From Aliagarivorans marinus DSM 23064 (GTDB lineage Bacteria > Pseudomonadota > Gammaproteobacteria > Enterobacterales > Celerinatantimonadaceae): a stretch of DNA of 64,000 bases. The stretch covers positions 51,039 through 115,038 of the forward strand of contig NZ_AUBY01000020.1 in NCBI RefSeq assembly GCF_000429485.1, in the 5' to 3' direction. How positions within the stretch are numbered: position 1 is the stretch's first letter; each line of letters begins with the position of its first letter. Positions 36,490 to 45,226 of this stretch are shown here, one piece after another. Under the pieces are notes generated by a model. That model was given only the letters and a program-made list of their open reading frames with translations. It was not told the origin of the DNA and searched no databases. The position numbers and the translations under genes were made by a program.

Positions 36490-37032
36490 TTAATCCAGCA
36501 GGTCTGCATCCAATAAACCCTGTTCTGCAAGCTCAAAGTAGCGGCTCTCATCGATAAGCTGCTCGGGCGAGCTGACCCGCTCGGTGATGCAGATGCCATC
36601 AAGGTGGTCCAGCTCGTGCTGAATCACCCGTGCGACAAAGCCATTGAATTGGCGCTCAATACGCTGCCCTTGGCGATCGCAATAGCTCACATCAATGGTC
36701 TCGGCGCGGGCAATACGCCCCCGTTTACCCGGCACACTTAGACAGCCTTCCCAGCCCCACAGCATGGCCTCGCTGGCGCGGAGAATCTGCGGGTTGAGCA
36801 TCTCGGTTATCGGCATAGTAGGCGCGTCGGGGTAGCGGGGATTGGGTCGGCTGGCCACAATCACAATCCGTAGCGGCAAGCCAATCTGCGGTGCGGCAAT
36901 GCCGACACCATCGGCTTCTAGCATTAGTGTATTGAGTTCACTAAGAGCATCCTGAGCAGTGTTATCCAGTGGAAACGCCACTGCTACTGCGACTTGCTTA
37001 AGGCGCGGGTCCGGCACACTGAGGATGGTCAT
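36490..37032 (-). CDS. def: Peptide deformylase paralogue
   Basis: The 180-residue metalloenzyme removes the formyl group from nascent proteins. Motif 1 is GVGIAAPQIGLPLRI, motif 2 is EGCLSVPG (metal Cys) and motif 3 is QHELDHLDGI (HExxH). It is not next to fmt, as the main def usually is, so it may be a second copy; that can only be judged from the full genome. The start ATG overlaps the stop of the YciC-like gene (ATGA), so the pair is coupled. Confidence 0.92.
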   Translation of the reverse strand: MTILSVPDPRLKQVAVAVAFPLDNTAQDALSELNTLMLEADGVGIAAPQIGLPLRIVIVASRPNPRYPDAPTMPITEMLNPQILRASEAMLWGWEGCLSVPGKRGRIARAETIDVSYCDRQGQRIERQFNGFVARVIQHELDHLDGICITERVSSPEQLIDESRYFELAEQGLLDADLLD

Positions 37033-37703
37033 GCAGCCTCCTCCACCATTGCACTGTAACAGCGGTAAGCGAACACCAAGGGGTAGACTTCAAGCAGTGT
37101 GCCCGCCGCGCGATTGAGGTAGAACCAAATGGATGCAGCCTGACTGGTCAGCAGATGTTGGTGAATCAGCCAGAATGGCAGCATCACCAAGGCCATCATC
37201 ACGATGACCGCCTTGAGCAACATACCTGCATAGGGAGCGGTTTGCTTCCAACTAAGCTGGATGGCGCGCCACGCTGGAAGACGCAACAAGGTGCAATTGA
37301 GGCTGGCGAACATTAAGCGGCTGGCAATCACTAAACCGGGCAGGATAAAAAAGCCTAGCCCCAATAAAGTCATCGCCAGCGTGAAGGCCACAACCAAGGT
37401 CAATTGTGGCCAAACCTTTAGGCCGGCCCGCAGACAGCTAGCAATCGACCACGGATCGCCAAGCAACTGGGCGCGGATATACAGTACCACTGCGGCAATA
37501 TAGATTGGCTCCAGCCCAATACCCACTAGGGTAAGCAGCAGGTAGTTATCTTGGCTAAGCTTGCCATCCTCGCCTAAAAAGCCGTTTTGCAGCGCGATAA
37601 AGGGCAGCGCAATCGGCAGAATAATACAAGCGATCGCTTTTAGGTGGCGCAGGTAAAAGCGCCAACTCTCACTTAACAACTCACTCAAACTGCCGCGATA
37701 CAT
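37029..37703 (-). CDS. YciC-like (UPF0259) membrane protein
   Basis: The 224-residue protein has about six hydrophobic segments. The start GSLSELLSESWRFYLRHLKA and the central GLGFFILPGLVIASRLMFA resemble UPF0259/YciC membrane proteins, whose function is unknown. Similarity is by pattern, so the family label is tentative. It overlaps def by 4 bp and should be cotranscribed with it. Confidence 0.7.
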   Translation of the reverse strand: MYRGSLSELLSESWRFYLRHLKAIACIILPIALPFIALQNGFLGEDGKLSQDNYLLLTLVGIGLEPIYIAAVVLYIRAQLLGDPWSIASCLRAGLKVWPQLTLVVAFTLAMTLLGLGFFILPGLVIASRLMFASLNCTLLRLPAWRAIQLSWKQTAPYAGMLLKAVIVMMALVMLPFWLIHQHLLTSQAASIWFYLNRAAGTLLEVYPLVFAYRCYSAMVEEAA

Positions 37704-37753
37704 CCGCTTTACTCTCCTCCCTAACGACCTTTTTTCATCTTTGGCGACCGACT

Positions 37754-38443
37754 TTAGCCTAGAACCTGTGTTAGCAGCTCACTGAGCGAGCCGACAGAAA
37801 CTACATCGGCCGGAACACTGTGCCCTTTACGGTTCAACCACACGCTAGCCCAACCCGCCTGTTTGGCTGCGCGCGCATCCTTCTCTAGATTATCCCCCAC
37901 ATAGAGGCAGTCTTTAGCTTCAAGGCCTAAGCGTTCGCTGGCTTGATGAAAGATCTCAGGTTTGGGCTTAGCCACTCCGGCCGCCTCCGCGGTCAGGGTG
38001 AAGGCCATGAACGACTCCAATTGGCAGGCTGCCACCTTGCGCAGCTGCATGGCATCCGGGCCATTAGAGACCAGCGCTAATACATAGCCACGTTGTTGCA
38101 GCTCAGTTAAGCAAGGCAGGGCGTCGTCGAACAGACTCTCTGCACAGGCGGCCACATAGGCCTGCATAAAGTATTCAAAGGCTTGCTCGGCTTGCTGATC
38201 GCTCAGCTCAGGGCTAGCCAAGGCATGACGAATACGCGCCTGACGCATCTGCGCGGCGCTTAGCTGGCCATCGAGGAAGTCGGGGTAGTAGCGGCTGAGC
38301 GCTTCCTGCCAATGCCGACCAGCCTCGGCGGCACGCGCCGGGGCATAGTGTTCAAATAGGGCTTGTACACCCAAGCGGGTGGCTTGGGCATCATCTAATA
38401 GGGTGTCATCAAGGTCGAACACCACGGCTTGGTATGCTGGCAT
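37754..38443 (-). CDS. HAD-family phosphatase, YjjG-like
   Basis: The 229-residue HAD hydrolase has motif I VFDLDDTLLDD, motif II LVSNGPDAMQL, the K of motif III in KPKPEIF and motif IV YVGDNLEKDARAAKQAG. The helical cap between motifs I and II (about 20-85) is the C1 type. YjjG-like enzymes hydrolyse nucleoside monophosphates such as dUMP or modified pyrimidine nucleotides, but the true substrate cannot be read here. It is a single gene after the YciC-def pair. Confidence 0.86.
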   Translation of the reverse strand: MPAYQAVVFDLDDTLLDDAQATRLGVQALFEHYAPARAAEAGRHWQEALSRYYPDFLDGQLSAAQMRQARIRHALASPELSDQQAEQAFEYFMQAYVAACAESLFDDALPCLTELQQRGYVLALVSNGPDAMQLRKVAACQLESFMAFTLTAEAAGVAKPKPEIFHQASERLGLEAKDCLYVGDNLEKDARAAKQAGWASVWLNRKGHSVPADVVSVGSLSELLTQVLG

Positions 38444-38527
38444 GCTGCATCACGGTCAAATTCAGATGGGTCCATGTTGAGCTACAGCATTAAAGGCTGT
38501 CAACCCTATTTAGGTTACCGTTTTTCG

Positions 38528-40051
38528 CTAAGCTCTGCGGTTATCCGCAGCCAGTTCCTCTAGCTTATCGGGCCCATCGCTATCGTCGTGATCGGCGCAC
38601 ATATAGCTGCGGCTGGAGCAGAACGGGGTAAGCGGAATAGCCGGCTCCAACACCGTCTCATCCTCACCTTCAGTCTTACTGGCTATCGCGCTATCAGCTT
38701 GCACTTGCTCAAGCGACTCTTGCTCATGGCTGCGCTGGATCTGCTGCACCCGACGAAACGCCAGTATGCTTCCCAACACGCCAAACACCACCGCGCCCAA
38801 TGCTTGTCCAGCTAACACCCCTTCAGCGCCCATCCATTGCGAACCGATAAATACAAACGGAATGGTGCCAATGGTTGCCTTGGAGAAGTTAAGCATGGTC
38901 GACATCGCCGGGTAGCCAAGGTTGTTAAAGGCAGCATTAGCGATAAACAGCGCCCCGTTAAACAAGAAGCTAAAGCTTATCCAGGTGCAGAAGAAGGCGA
39001 CCAACGAGGCGGCATCGCCATCAAGACCAAATGCGCCGATCAGCCAAGGCTGCGCCAACCACATCACCAGCGATAACAGCAGCACATAGGCGCTGGCAAA
39101 GCCCAATGAATAGCTGAGCGTCTGCTGCACGCGCGAGTACAGATGCGCGCCATAGTTTTGCCCAATAATCGGCCCCACTGCGCCTGATAGCGAGAACACC
39201 ATGCCAAAGGCCACCGGGATCATCCGCCCAACCACTGCCCAGCCCGCTACATAAGAGTCGCCATACTGGGCAATCGCCGCCGTCACGTAGGCATTGCCAA
39301 TGGGGGTGGCGACATTGGTCATCATCGCCGGACCGGCCACATTAAAGATCCGCTTGAGATCTCCAATCCACAAGTTGAAACGAAACGCGGTGAGTAATTG
39401 ATGCCGATACATCACCGCGCCCAGCGCAACGCCAGCCACGGTAAAGCGCGCAACCACCGAGGCTAAGGCCGCACCGGTCAGCCCCCAGTCGAACACAAAG
39501 ATAAACAAAGGGTCGAGCAGCGCATTCACGCCACCGCCCAACAGGGTTGACCACATCGCGCGTCGGGCATCGCCCACCGAGCGCAACGCGGCACCGGCGC
39601 TCATGGCAATGCCCAGCACTGGCAGCGAGGGCAACATAATCCGCAGGTAATGGGTGGCAAGCTCCAAGGTTCGGTTTTCGGCGCCCAACCACTCGAGAAG
39701 ATCTGGCGCCAGCCACCACACCACCGCCGAGATGGCGCTGCTAATCATAAAACCGGTGACTAATACATTGATCGCCAAGCGTCTGGCCTGCTCACGATCG
39801 CGCTCGCCAATCGCCTTGGATACCAGTGCGCTCATCGCAATCGACAAACCAATGCCTACCGAAGTGGTAAAAAAGGCCACGGTACCGGCATAACCAACGG
39901 CTGCAGCCAACTCCGACTCACCCAGCAAGCTAATAAAGTAGAGGTCAGCCAAGTCAACCAAGAACAGCGCGGTTAGACCAATCGCGTTGGTTGCTGACAT
40001 AACGAAGATATGCGGGAAGATGGCTCCCTTGGTAAATTTTGCCTGGGGCAT
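38528..40051 (-). CDS. MATE family efflux transporter
   Basis: This 507-residue protein has twelve membrane segments in two MatE domains (about 15-175 and 235-420). MATE pumps export drugs or metabolites against Na+ or H+. Residues after 430 form a hydrophilic, acidic C-terminal tail of about 75 residues with four cysteines nearby, longer than in typical MATE proteins. The substrate is unknown. The start follows an AT-rich divergent region shared with the GGDEF gene. Confidence 0.88.
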   Translation of the reverse strand: MPQAKFTKGAIFPHIFVMSATNAIGLTALFLVDLADLYFISLLGESELAAAVGYAGTVAFFTTSVGIGLSIAMSALVSKAIGERDREQARRLAINVLVTGFMISSAISAVVWWLAPDLLEWLGAENRTLELATHYLRIMLPSLPVLGIAMSAGAALRSVGDARRAMWSTLLGGGVNALLDPLFIFVFDWGLTGAALASVVARFTVAGVALGAVMYRHQLLTAFRFNLWIGDLKRIFNVAGPAMMTNVATPIGNAYVTAAIAQYGDSYVAGWAVVGRMIPVAFGMVFSLSGAVGPIIGQNYGAHLYSRVQQTLSYSLGFASAYVLLLSLVMWLAQPWLIGAFGLDGDAASLVAFFCTWISFSFLFNGALFIANAAFNNLGYPAMSTMLNFSKATIGTIPFVFIGSQWMGAEGVLAGQALGAVVFGVLGSILAFRRVQQIQRSHEQESLEQVQADSAIASKTEGEDETVLEPAIPLTPFCSSRSYMCADHDDSDGPDKLEELAADNRRA

Positions 40052-40197
40052 GGCTCGACTAGCGTTTGCAAAAAACTAAAGTGTAGTCCAACCCAAACAT
40101 TGGCTAACTACAAATATTTCGGTGACTTTTTTCAATTAAACAGGAAAAACAAAAATTTACTGTCAATACTATTACTGAATTTAACGCAAGGAAGCTT

Positions 40198-41214
40198 ATG
40201 CAATCAGATTGGTCGCCACTGGAGGCGGCAGAGCGAAAGATGAGCCTGGTGATGCACCTTGCAGGCTTGGTTCCCAGTCTTTTCTTCTGTATCTATCATC
40301 TCTTCTACGGGAAGCTTTGGTTTGGCTTAACGGTGGTTCCTTGCGCCACTATGCTCCTGATATCACTGTACTTTATTTGTACAGACCACAACGATGAACG
40401 CTACAAGCTATTTGACCGTTTGTTCTTGATGCTGGCCTGTGTCCCAGTACTTGCGGGAATGCTAGATAAAGGGCTACATGGTGAATACTTCATACAAGCC
40501 CTCATTTTGGCCTGTTTTCTCAACCTACCGACTCGGCTCGCAGAACGCTTTGTGCTGGTCATCTCAATCATTGCGATCAGCTTTGGCTTCTGGCGCTTTG
40601 GCGATCAGGAAGGGCTGCGCTTTGCTATCGGCCTGATTGCGCTGCATATTTTTGCTTGGGGAATCGCCAGAATTGTCGTCCAACAAAACAATGAGCTACA
40701 TGAGCTGGCATTTCGTGACTCACTAACCAAAGCCTACAATCGTCGCGCCCTGTACGACGAGCTGTTCAAAGCCCAAAAGCACTTTCAGCGCAGCAGGCAA
40801 ACCTCAACCATCATCATGCTCGACCTCGATAACTTCAAGCAGATCAATGACCGCTACGGTCACCCAGTCGGCGACGACGTACTTTGTTGGTTTGTGACCA
40901 AACTGCAAGAAGACACCCGCGCTAATGACCGGGTGTTCCGCTATGGTGGTGAAGAGTTCTTGATACTGCTTAGCGGTGCCTCGATGGAGCAAGCCTTTTC
41001 GGTTAGCGAAAAGCTGCGTCAAACAATCGCCAATGACTCGAGCGCACCACACGGAGACCTGGTTACCTTTAGTGCTGGGCTAGCCGAAATCAAACTCAGT
41101 GAAGACATCGATACCTGGATCACCCGCGCCGATAACGGCCTTTATCACGCTAAACACGCAGGCCGCAATCAAACCTGGTTGGCTCCTAGCACACCGGATG
41201 CTATGCGAATTTAG
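40198..41214 (+). CDS. Membrane-bound diguanylate cyclase (GGDEF)
   Basis: The 338-residue protein has about five hydrophobic segments (about 20-165), then a GGDEF domain: RDSLTKAYNRRALYDEL, MLDLDNFKQINDRYGHPVGD and GGEEF at about 250-254. An RxxD inhibitory site is present (RAND, nine residues before GGEEF), so it can be feedback inhibited, unlike the soluble cyclase at 4579. The membrane part has no recognisable sensor domain. It should be active in making cyclic-di-GMP. Confidence 0.92.
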   Translation: MQSDWSPLEAAERKMSLVMHLAGLVPSLFFCIYHLFYGKLWFGLTVVPCATMLLISLYFICTDHNDERYKLFDRLFLMLACVPVLAGMLDKGLHGEYFIQALILACFLNLPTRLAERFVLVISIIAISFGFWRFGDQEGLRFAIGLIALHIFAWGIARIVVQQNNELHELAFRDSLTKAYNRRALYDELFKAQKHFQRSRQTSTIIMLDLDNFKQINDRYGHPVGDDVLCWFVTKLQEDTRANDRVFRYGGEEFLILLSGASMEQAFSVSEKLRQTIANDSSAPHGDLVTFSAGLAEIKLSEDIDTWITRADNGLYHAKHAGRNQTWLAPSTPDAMRI

Positions 41215-41227
41215 GGCGTAGCGAGTT

Positions 41228-41599
41228 TTAGGGCTTAACCGTAGCCTCAACATCGCTGGTCAGCGATGACGATTGCTCAACCGATAACGCTTCACTGCGC
41301 CATAGACGCTCGCCACAACACAAGCAAACGTGCTCGCGGCATGCATCCGCCAAACTATGACTACCGTACTCCCAAAGCTGGGTGCTGCCACAATGGGAGC
41401 AGCACAACTGCTCACCTTTGCTGGCGCCCGGTTGGTGACGATACTGAGAAAGGGTGGGAAGCTGCATCCAGCGCTGCCATTCCCTGTAGCGCGGCGATAT
41501 CCACTGGGCCAAGCGACCGCCTTTTACGAGAGGGGAAGGCGTTTGGTCGTTGGACAGGCTCAAGCCACTGATAGTTTTTACTGTGTTGATGCCAGTCAT
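41228..41599 (-). CDS. Zinc-ribbon protein, function unknown
   Basis: The 123-residue protein has a C-terminal four-cysteine zinc ribbon: CSHCGS and CLCCGE, about 25 residues apart. The N-terminal 65 residues carry no recognised domain but include several Trp/Arg (WISPRYREWQRWMQ). The Shine-Dalgarno is poor. A CRP-like operator sits 27 bp upstream of the ATG. It could bind nucleic acid or just be structural zinc. Confidence 0.6.
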   Translation of the reverse strand: MTGINTVKTISGLSLSNDQTPSPLVKGGRLAQWISPRYREWQRWMQLPTLSQYRHQPGASKGEQLCCSHCGSTQLWEYGSHSLADACREHVCLCCGERLWRSEALSVEQSSSLTSDVEATVKP

Positions 41600-41954
41600 G
41601 ATTAATTCGTTTTATATTAGATTGATGTTATATAGATCACATTTTGACTAGAGCACAGTATAGGTCACAGTCCCCTGATAACCGATAACTCAATTAGAAA
41701 AATTTATTATTTTGCACTGTGCAGAAAACACTCAACTGAAGGTGTAAAAAGTTTGCACTGCCAAGCTGGTGTTATCAGTAGAAAAGTTTGGACGGGGCCT
41801 GCTAAATGAAGCTTTTGTGACCGTGAGGCGAGTCACAAAATTATTTTTGAAAGGCGCAGGTCCACAAGACTTTACACGATAAACGCGGCAGCACAGATGC
41901 GAGCCGCGTCAAATTTTCATGAAACGAAACTGCTAGCCGTTCGCGGCTTGGTAT
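41600..41954. other. 355-bp structured intergenic region
   Basis: No credible gene lies here. It has a CRP-like site at 41626-41641, a 9-bp hairpin (ttttgtgac 41813-41821 with gtcacaaaa 41832-41840) followed by ttattttt on the plus strand, an outer pairing of 41796-41802 with 41856-41863 and a third hairpin, acgcggc (41883-41889) with gccgcgt (41903-41909). The last could end the DUF6933-like gene on the minus strand. The rest might be a small RNA. Confidence 0.5.
41626..41641. promoter_or_regulatory. CRP-like site near zinc-ribbon gene
   Basis: TGTTA-N6-TCACA with flanking attt matches nine of the ten core bases of the CRP consensus (TGTGA-N6-TCACA). It is 27 bp upstream of the zinc-ribbon gene start on the minus strand. 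Confidence 0.45.
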
Positions 41955-42509
41955 TTAGTGGTACAGCGGAGCGCTGGTTTGCGACTGCCACTCAGCCAAG
42001 CCTTGCCAATATTGCTGCATCTGCTGGTAAGGTGTTTCACCCAACCCAGCTTCCAAATAGTCGTTCAAGATGACTCCCCAGCGGAACTCTTCTACCTGAT
42101 TACCCGGGATACCTTGGTGGCGAACAACCAATGCTTTCACCAATGCTTCCAGATGTTGTAGCTGTTGCTGGGAGCATGAAGAGGGTTGTGTGAGCAACAC
42201 CGACTGGCACTGCTCCAGCAGGTTCTTCTGCAAACGCTGGTTACCCAGCTCATCGAGATCGGCCACGGTCAACGCCTCACTGAGCAGGCGGAAGCGGCAG
42301 ACTTCGCTTAGAGCTTGGTAGTCATCGTGCTTGAGGTTAAAGAACAACATGGCGTAGCCGGTTTGTGCCTCGCGCAAGATAACACAGTGATGCTGGTCGA
42401 TATCAAAGCGGTGGGCCTGCCAGCGGTTCAGGCTTAACCCCTGCTTAAGGCTGGGAAGCTGGGCAGGTAGGTGGGGAACCAAACTGGCATTGACTTGAAT
42501 CTCTAACAT
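41955..42509 (-). CDS. DUF6933-like hypothetical protein
   Basis: The 184-residue protein has a segment WQAHRFDIDQHHCVILREAQ followed by YAMLFFNLKHDD, which resembles my memory of DUF6933. The C-terminal half is helical. There is no signal peptide or membrane segment. Family assignment is tentative and function unknown. It is on the same strand as, but separated by 350 bp of structured DNA from, the zinc-ribbon gene. Confidence 0.55.
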   Translation of the reverse strand: MLEIQVNASLVPHLPAQLPSLKQGLSLNRWQAHRFDIDQHHCVILREAQTGYAMLFFNLKHDDYQALSEVCRFRLLSEALTVADLDELGNQRLQKNLLEQCQSVLLTQPSSCSQQQLQHLEALVKALVVRHQGIPGNQVEEFRWGVILNDYLEAGLGETPYQQMQQYWQGLAEWQSQTSAPLYH

Positions 42510-42629
42510 CTGACTGAACTCCGCGCGTAAATACTGGCTGTACCCAGTAATGGCAAGTTCAGTGCCAGCTTAGAGCGTCAAAAAAACAACACCTTCAAAC
42601 AGGCTTCAACAACAGGCCCAAAAACAGGT

Positions 42630-43283
42630 CTAAATAAACAGCTGCCGCGCTTCATTCAAGCTAGGGATAACCCGGTGTTGTAAGGCCAACAACGGCTCAT
42701 CCGGCATCACCAAGTCAGGCACTTGTACCACTTGCATATTGGCGGCATGGGCAGCGCGCACACCATTGGCGGAGTCCTCAAAAGCGATACAGTGCTCGGG
42801 GGCGATACCCAAGCGCGAGGCGGCCAGCAGGTAAATCTCGGGGTCGGGCTTGCTATGGGCAACCTCACAGCCACAGGTTATCAGCGAGAAGTAATCGCGC
42901 AGTCCGGCCAAACGCAGTTTGTTCTCGGCCAGCTCTTTGGCAGTGGAGGTGGCAACCGCGAGCTGAATCGGCAAGCCTGCAAGCAGCTCTAACAGCTCTC
43001 GTACGCCTTCGCGCAGCGCCACCGCGCGGTTGTGTACATGCCCTTGATAGAGCGCCATCCAGCGTTCTCTTAAGGGGTGATAGGGGAAGTCTGGACCAAG
43101 CTGCTCGGCAAAAATCTGCTCGATACGCTGGGCATTACAGCCGATGATTTGCAAATAGACGCTCTCAGGCACGTTCAGCTGCAGCTCGCTGCAAGCGTCC
43201 AAAAAATACGAGCGACAAAGTCGCTCGCTATCCAGTAGCAGGCCATCCATATCGAAGATGGCCGCGTGAATGGGTTTACTCAT
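42630..43283 (-). CDS. HAD-family phosphatase, beta-phosphoglucomutase-like
   Basis: The 217-residue hydrolase has motif I FDMDGLLLDSE, motif II VATSTAKEL, motif III K in SKPDPEIYLLAASRLG and motif IV FEDSANGVRAAH. This places it in the HAD-IA beta-PGM/YniC-like group, which dephosphorylates sugar phosphates such as 2-deoxyglucose-6-phosphate. The exact substrate is unknown. It follows the YjiH gene by 7 bp, so they are likely cotranscribed. Confidence 0.87.
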   Translation of the reverse strand: MSKPIHAAIFDMDGLLLDSERLCRSYFLDACSELQLNVPESVYLQIIGCNAQRIEQIFAEQLGPDFPYHPLRERWMALYQGHVHNRAVALREGVRELLELLAGLPIQLAVATSTAKELAENKLRLAGLRDYFSLITCGCEVAHSKPDPEIYLLAASRLGIAPEHCIAFEDSANGVRAAHAANMQVVQVPDLVMPDEPLLALQHRVIPSLNEARQLFI

Positions 43284-43290
43284 GGAGTCC

Positions 43291-44646
43291 CTAGAAAAAC
43301 AGGTGCGCCATGCCCGCTACTACCGGAAGGGTAACCAAGGTGCGCACGATAAAGATGACAAACAGTTGCCACAGCTTCACCGGAAGCTTGCTGCCCAAGA
43401 TAAGCGCGCCCACTTCAGACAGGTAGATTAGCTGGGTAACCGAAACTGCAGCAATGATAAAGCGAGTAATCTCAGGTTCAATAGAGGCCGCCAAAATAGA
43501 TGGCACGAACATATCGGCAAAGCCCACTACCAAGGTCTCGGAAGCCGCTGCCGCCTCAGGCACTTGCAGTAGCTCGAGCAGAGGAATAAACGGCATGCCC
43601 AGCCAGGTAAACACCGGGGTCGTCTCGGCAATCACCAGAGCAACAGTGCCCACCGCCATAATCACCGGCAGTACACCAATCCATAAGTCTGCCACATTGT
43701 GCAGCCCTTGTTGCAGCAGTTGACGCGGCTTACTGGCGCGCTGTGCTTGCTGTAGAGCCAAGTTCCAGCCCCAGCTAAAGGCGCTATGCCCTTGGGGGAT
43801 CAGCTCTTCGTTGCCGCTGCGTTGCTTGCCGTCGATAAACTTATCGGCGAATAGCGAAAGCGGTGGAATGCGCGGGGTGATAACCGCCGCCACAAAGCCG
43901 GCAGCACACACGGCAGCGTAGAAAGGCAGGAACATATGCTCCAGCTGTACCTGCGCCAATACCACCAATGAGAAGGTAATCGATACGGTTGAGAAGGTGG
44001 TCGCCACCACAATGCCTTCACGCTGAGTGTAGTAGCCCTGCTCATACTGCTTGCTGGTCAGCATGATGCCCACGCTACCATCGCCAAGCCAAGAAGCCAT
44101 CGAGTCAACCGCCCCGCGGCCGGGCAAGGTGAATAGTGGACGCATCACCTTGCTGAGCAAGGTGCCTACAAACTCCAGCAGGCCGAAGTTAAGTAGTAGT
44201 GGCAGCAGCACCCCGGCGAACAGGAACACACCAAGCAAGGTCGGTAGCAAGTCGAACAGGATAAGGCCGCCGGTATCGCCAGACCACACCTCACTCGGAC
44301 CAATCTCCAATGCGGTGGCCAACACAAAGATGGCACCAAGAACTCGCACCACAAACCAGCCCGGCGAGAGCTGGAACAAGGCGCTAAGCAGCGGTTGGTC
44401 CTTGAGCCAAGCGGGCTTGGCGAAGAAGAAATAACAGCTAATCAGGGCGCTGGCGGTAATCAGGGTGGTGATCAACGGCACCGCGAAATCACCCAAGCCG
44501 CCGGTAAACAGCTTGGCCAAGATCGCCACAGGAATAGTGAGCGAGCCGTCATAAGGCACCGGCGTCATAAACAGGAAAATGCCTAACAGCGATGGCCCCA
44601 AAAACGCGCTGGCCTTGGCGTTTCCTTCGGTGGTGGTGGATGTCAT
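43291..44646 (-). CDS. YjiH family membrane protein (Gate domains)
   Basis: The 451-residue protein has about ten membrane helices and two nucleoside-recognition (Gate) regions, with SMASWLGDGSVGIMLTSKQYEQGYY-type sequence (about 180-205) and LVVGFADMFVPSILA near the end. E. coli YjiH is a relative. Members have no proven substrate; nucleoside or peptide-derived compounds have been suggested. It is first in a pair with the HAD gene and has an inverted repeat in its leader. Confidence 0.85.
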   Translation of the reverse strand: MTSTTTEGNAKASAFLGPSLLGIFLFMTPVPYDGSLTIPVAILAKLFTGGLGDFAVPLITTLITASALISCYFFFAKPAWLKDQPLLSALFQLSPGWFVVRVLGAIFVLATALEIGPSEVWSGDTGGLILFDLLPTLLGVFLFAGVLLPLLLNFGLLEFVGTLLSKVMRPLFTLPGRGAVDSMASWLGDGSVGIMLTSKQYEQGYYTQREGIVVATTFSTVSITFSLVVLAQVQLEHMFLPFYAAVCAAGFVAAVITPRIPPLSLFADKFIDGKQRSGNEELIPQGHSAFSWGWNLALQQAQRASKPRQLLQQGLHNVADLWIGVLPVIMAVGTVALVIAETTPVFTWLGMPFIPLLELLQVPEAAAASETLVVGFADMFVPSILAASIEPEITRFIIAAVSVTQLIYLSEVGALILGSKLPVKLWQLFVIFIVRTLVTLPVVAGMAHLFF

Positions 44647-44670
44647 GTTTGCAACCTCTTAACTCTGCAT

Positions 44671-44722
44671 ATTCAGTCAGCCGCCGCAGTCTGTTTTAGT
44701 GTTATATTCACTGCGACTGAAT
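44671..44722 (-). promoter_or_regulatory. Inverted repeat upstream of YjiH gene
   Basis: attcagtc (44671-44678) pairs with gactgaat (44715-44722), and gcagt (44686-44690) with actgc (44710-44714), giving an interrupted 13-bp stem in the 5' region. Several TGAATA/TGCATA-like words repeat around it (44666-44830). It may be an operator region of an unknown regulator; ArgR boxes have a similar core. Confidence 0.4.
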
Positions 44723-44866
44723 AATTTAGCGAGATAATATAGCAAGCAAAGTCGCATATCAATGCATAAATAGCGTTTTGTTCGCAGTAAATAGTGAATA
44801 AACTCGCAGAATATGCGAATCACCACTCAAGTGACTGGCAATATGCTGAAGTTAATGGATTTTCAG

Positions 44867-45226
44867 TCAGCGCCGGTAGCGATCTTGACGCAACACCGCG
44901 CTACCCAAGCGATGCTCGATAATCAGCTCTGCACCTTGTTCAGAATAGCCAAGGCTGGGGGATTGTTGCCACTGACTGTCTTGGGCACGTCGCCACAAGA
45001 TGCTGTCTCCGTCGATGGTACAGATAAACAGCTCGGTGCTGGCACCGTTAGACCAGCGCAGCTCAACGCCATCGACGCCTTGGCGATAATCGCGCACCTG
45101 CTGCGGCTGGGCGCTGACCAAGCTGGCAACCGCAAAACGGCAGATTTCATTGTCTGAAGGTGAAGCAATGAGCTTGCTGCTCACCAGCAGCAAGCAGATA
45201 ACAACAGACTTAAGCAGGCTGTTCAT
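44867..45226 (-). CDS. Small exported protein, function unknown
   Basis: The 119-residue protein begins with a signal peptide (LLKSVVICLLLVSSKLIAS, cleavage near 22). The mature part has two cysteines (EICRF and FICTI) that may form a disulfide, and a beta-rich pattern. I recognise no family. Its start overlaps the end of the GATase gene by 17 bp, so the two are probably one transcript. Confidence 0.65.
   Translation of the reverse strand: MNSLLKSVVICLLLVSSKLIASPSDNEICRFAVASLVSAQPQQVRDYRQGVDGVELRWSNGASTELFICTIDGDSILWRRAQDSQWQQSPSLGYSEQGAELIIEHRLGSAVLRQDRYRR

Noticed and set aside
41813..41848. Known riboswitch class
   Set aside because: The conserved cores of TPP, cobalamin, glycine and cyclic-di-GMP riboswitches were not seen.
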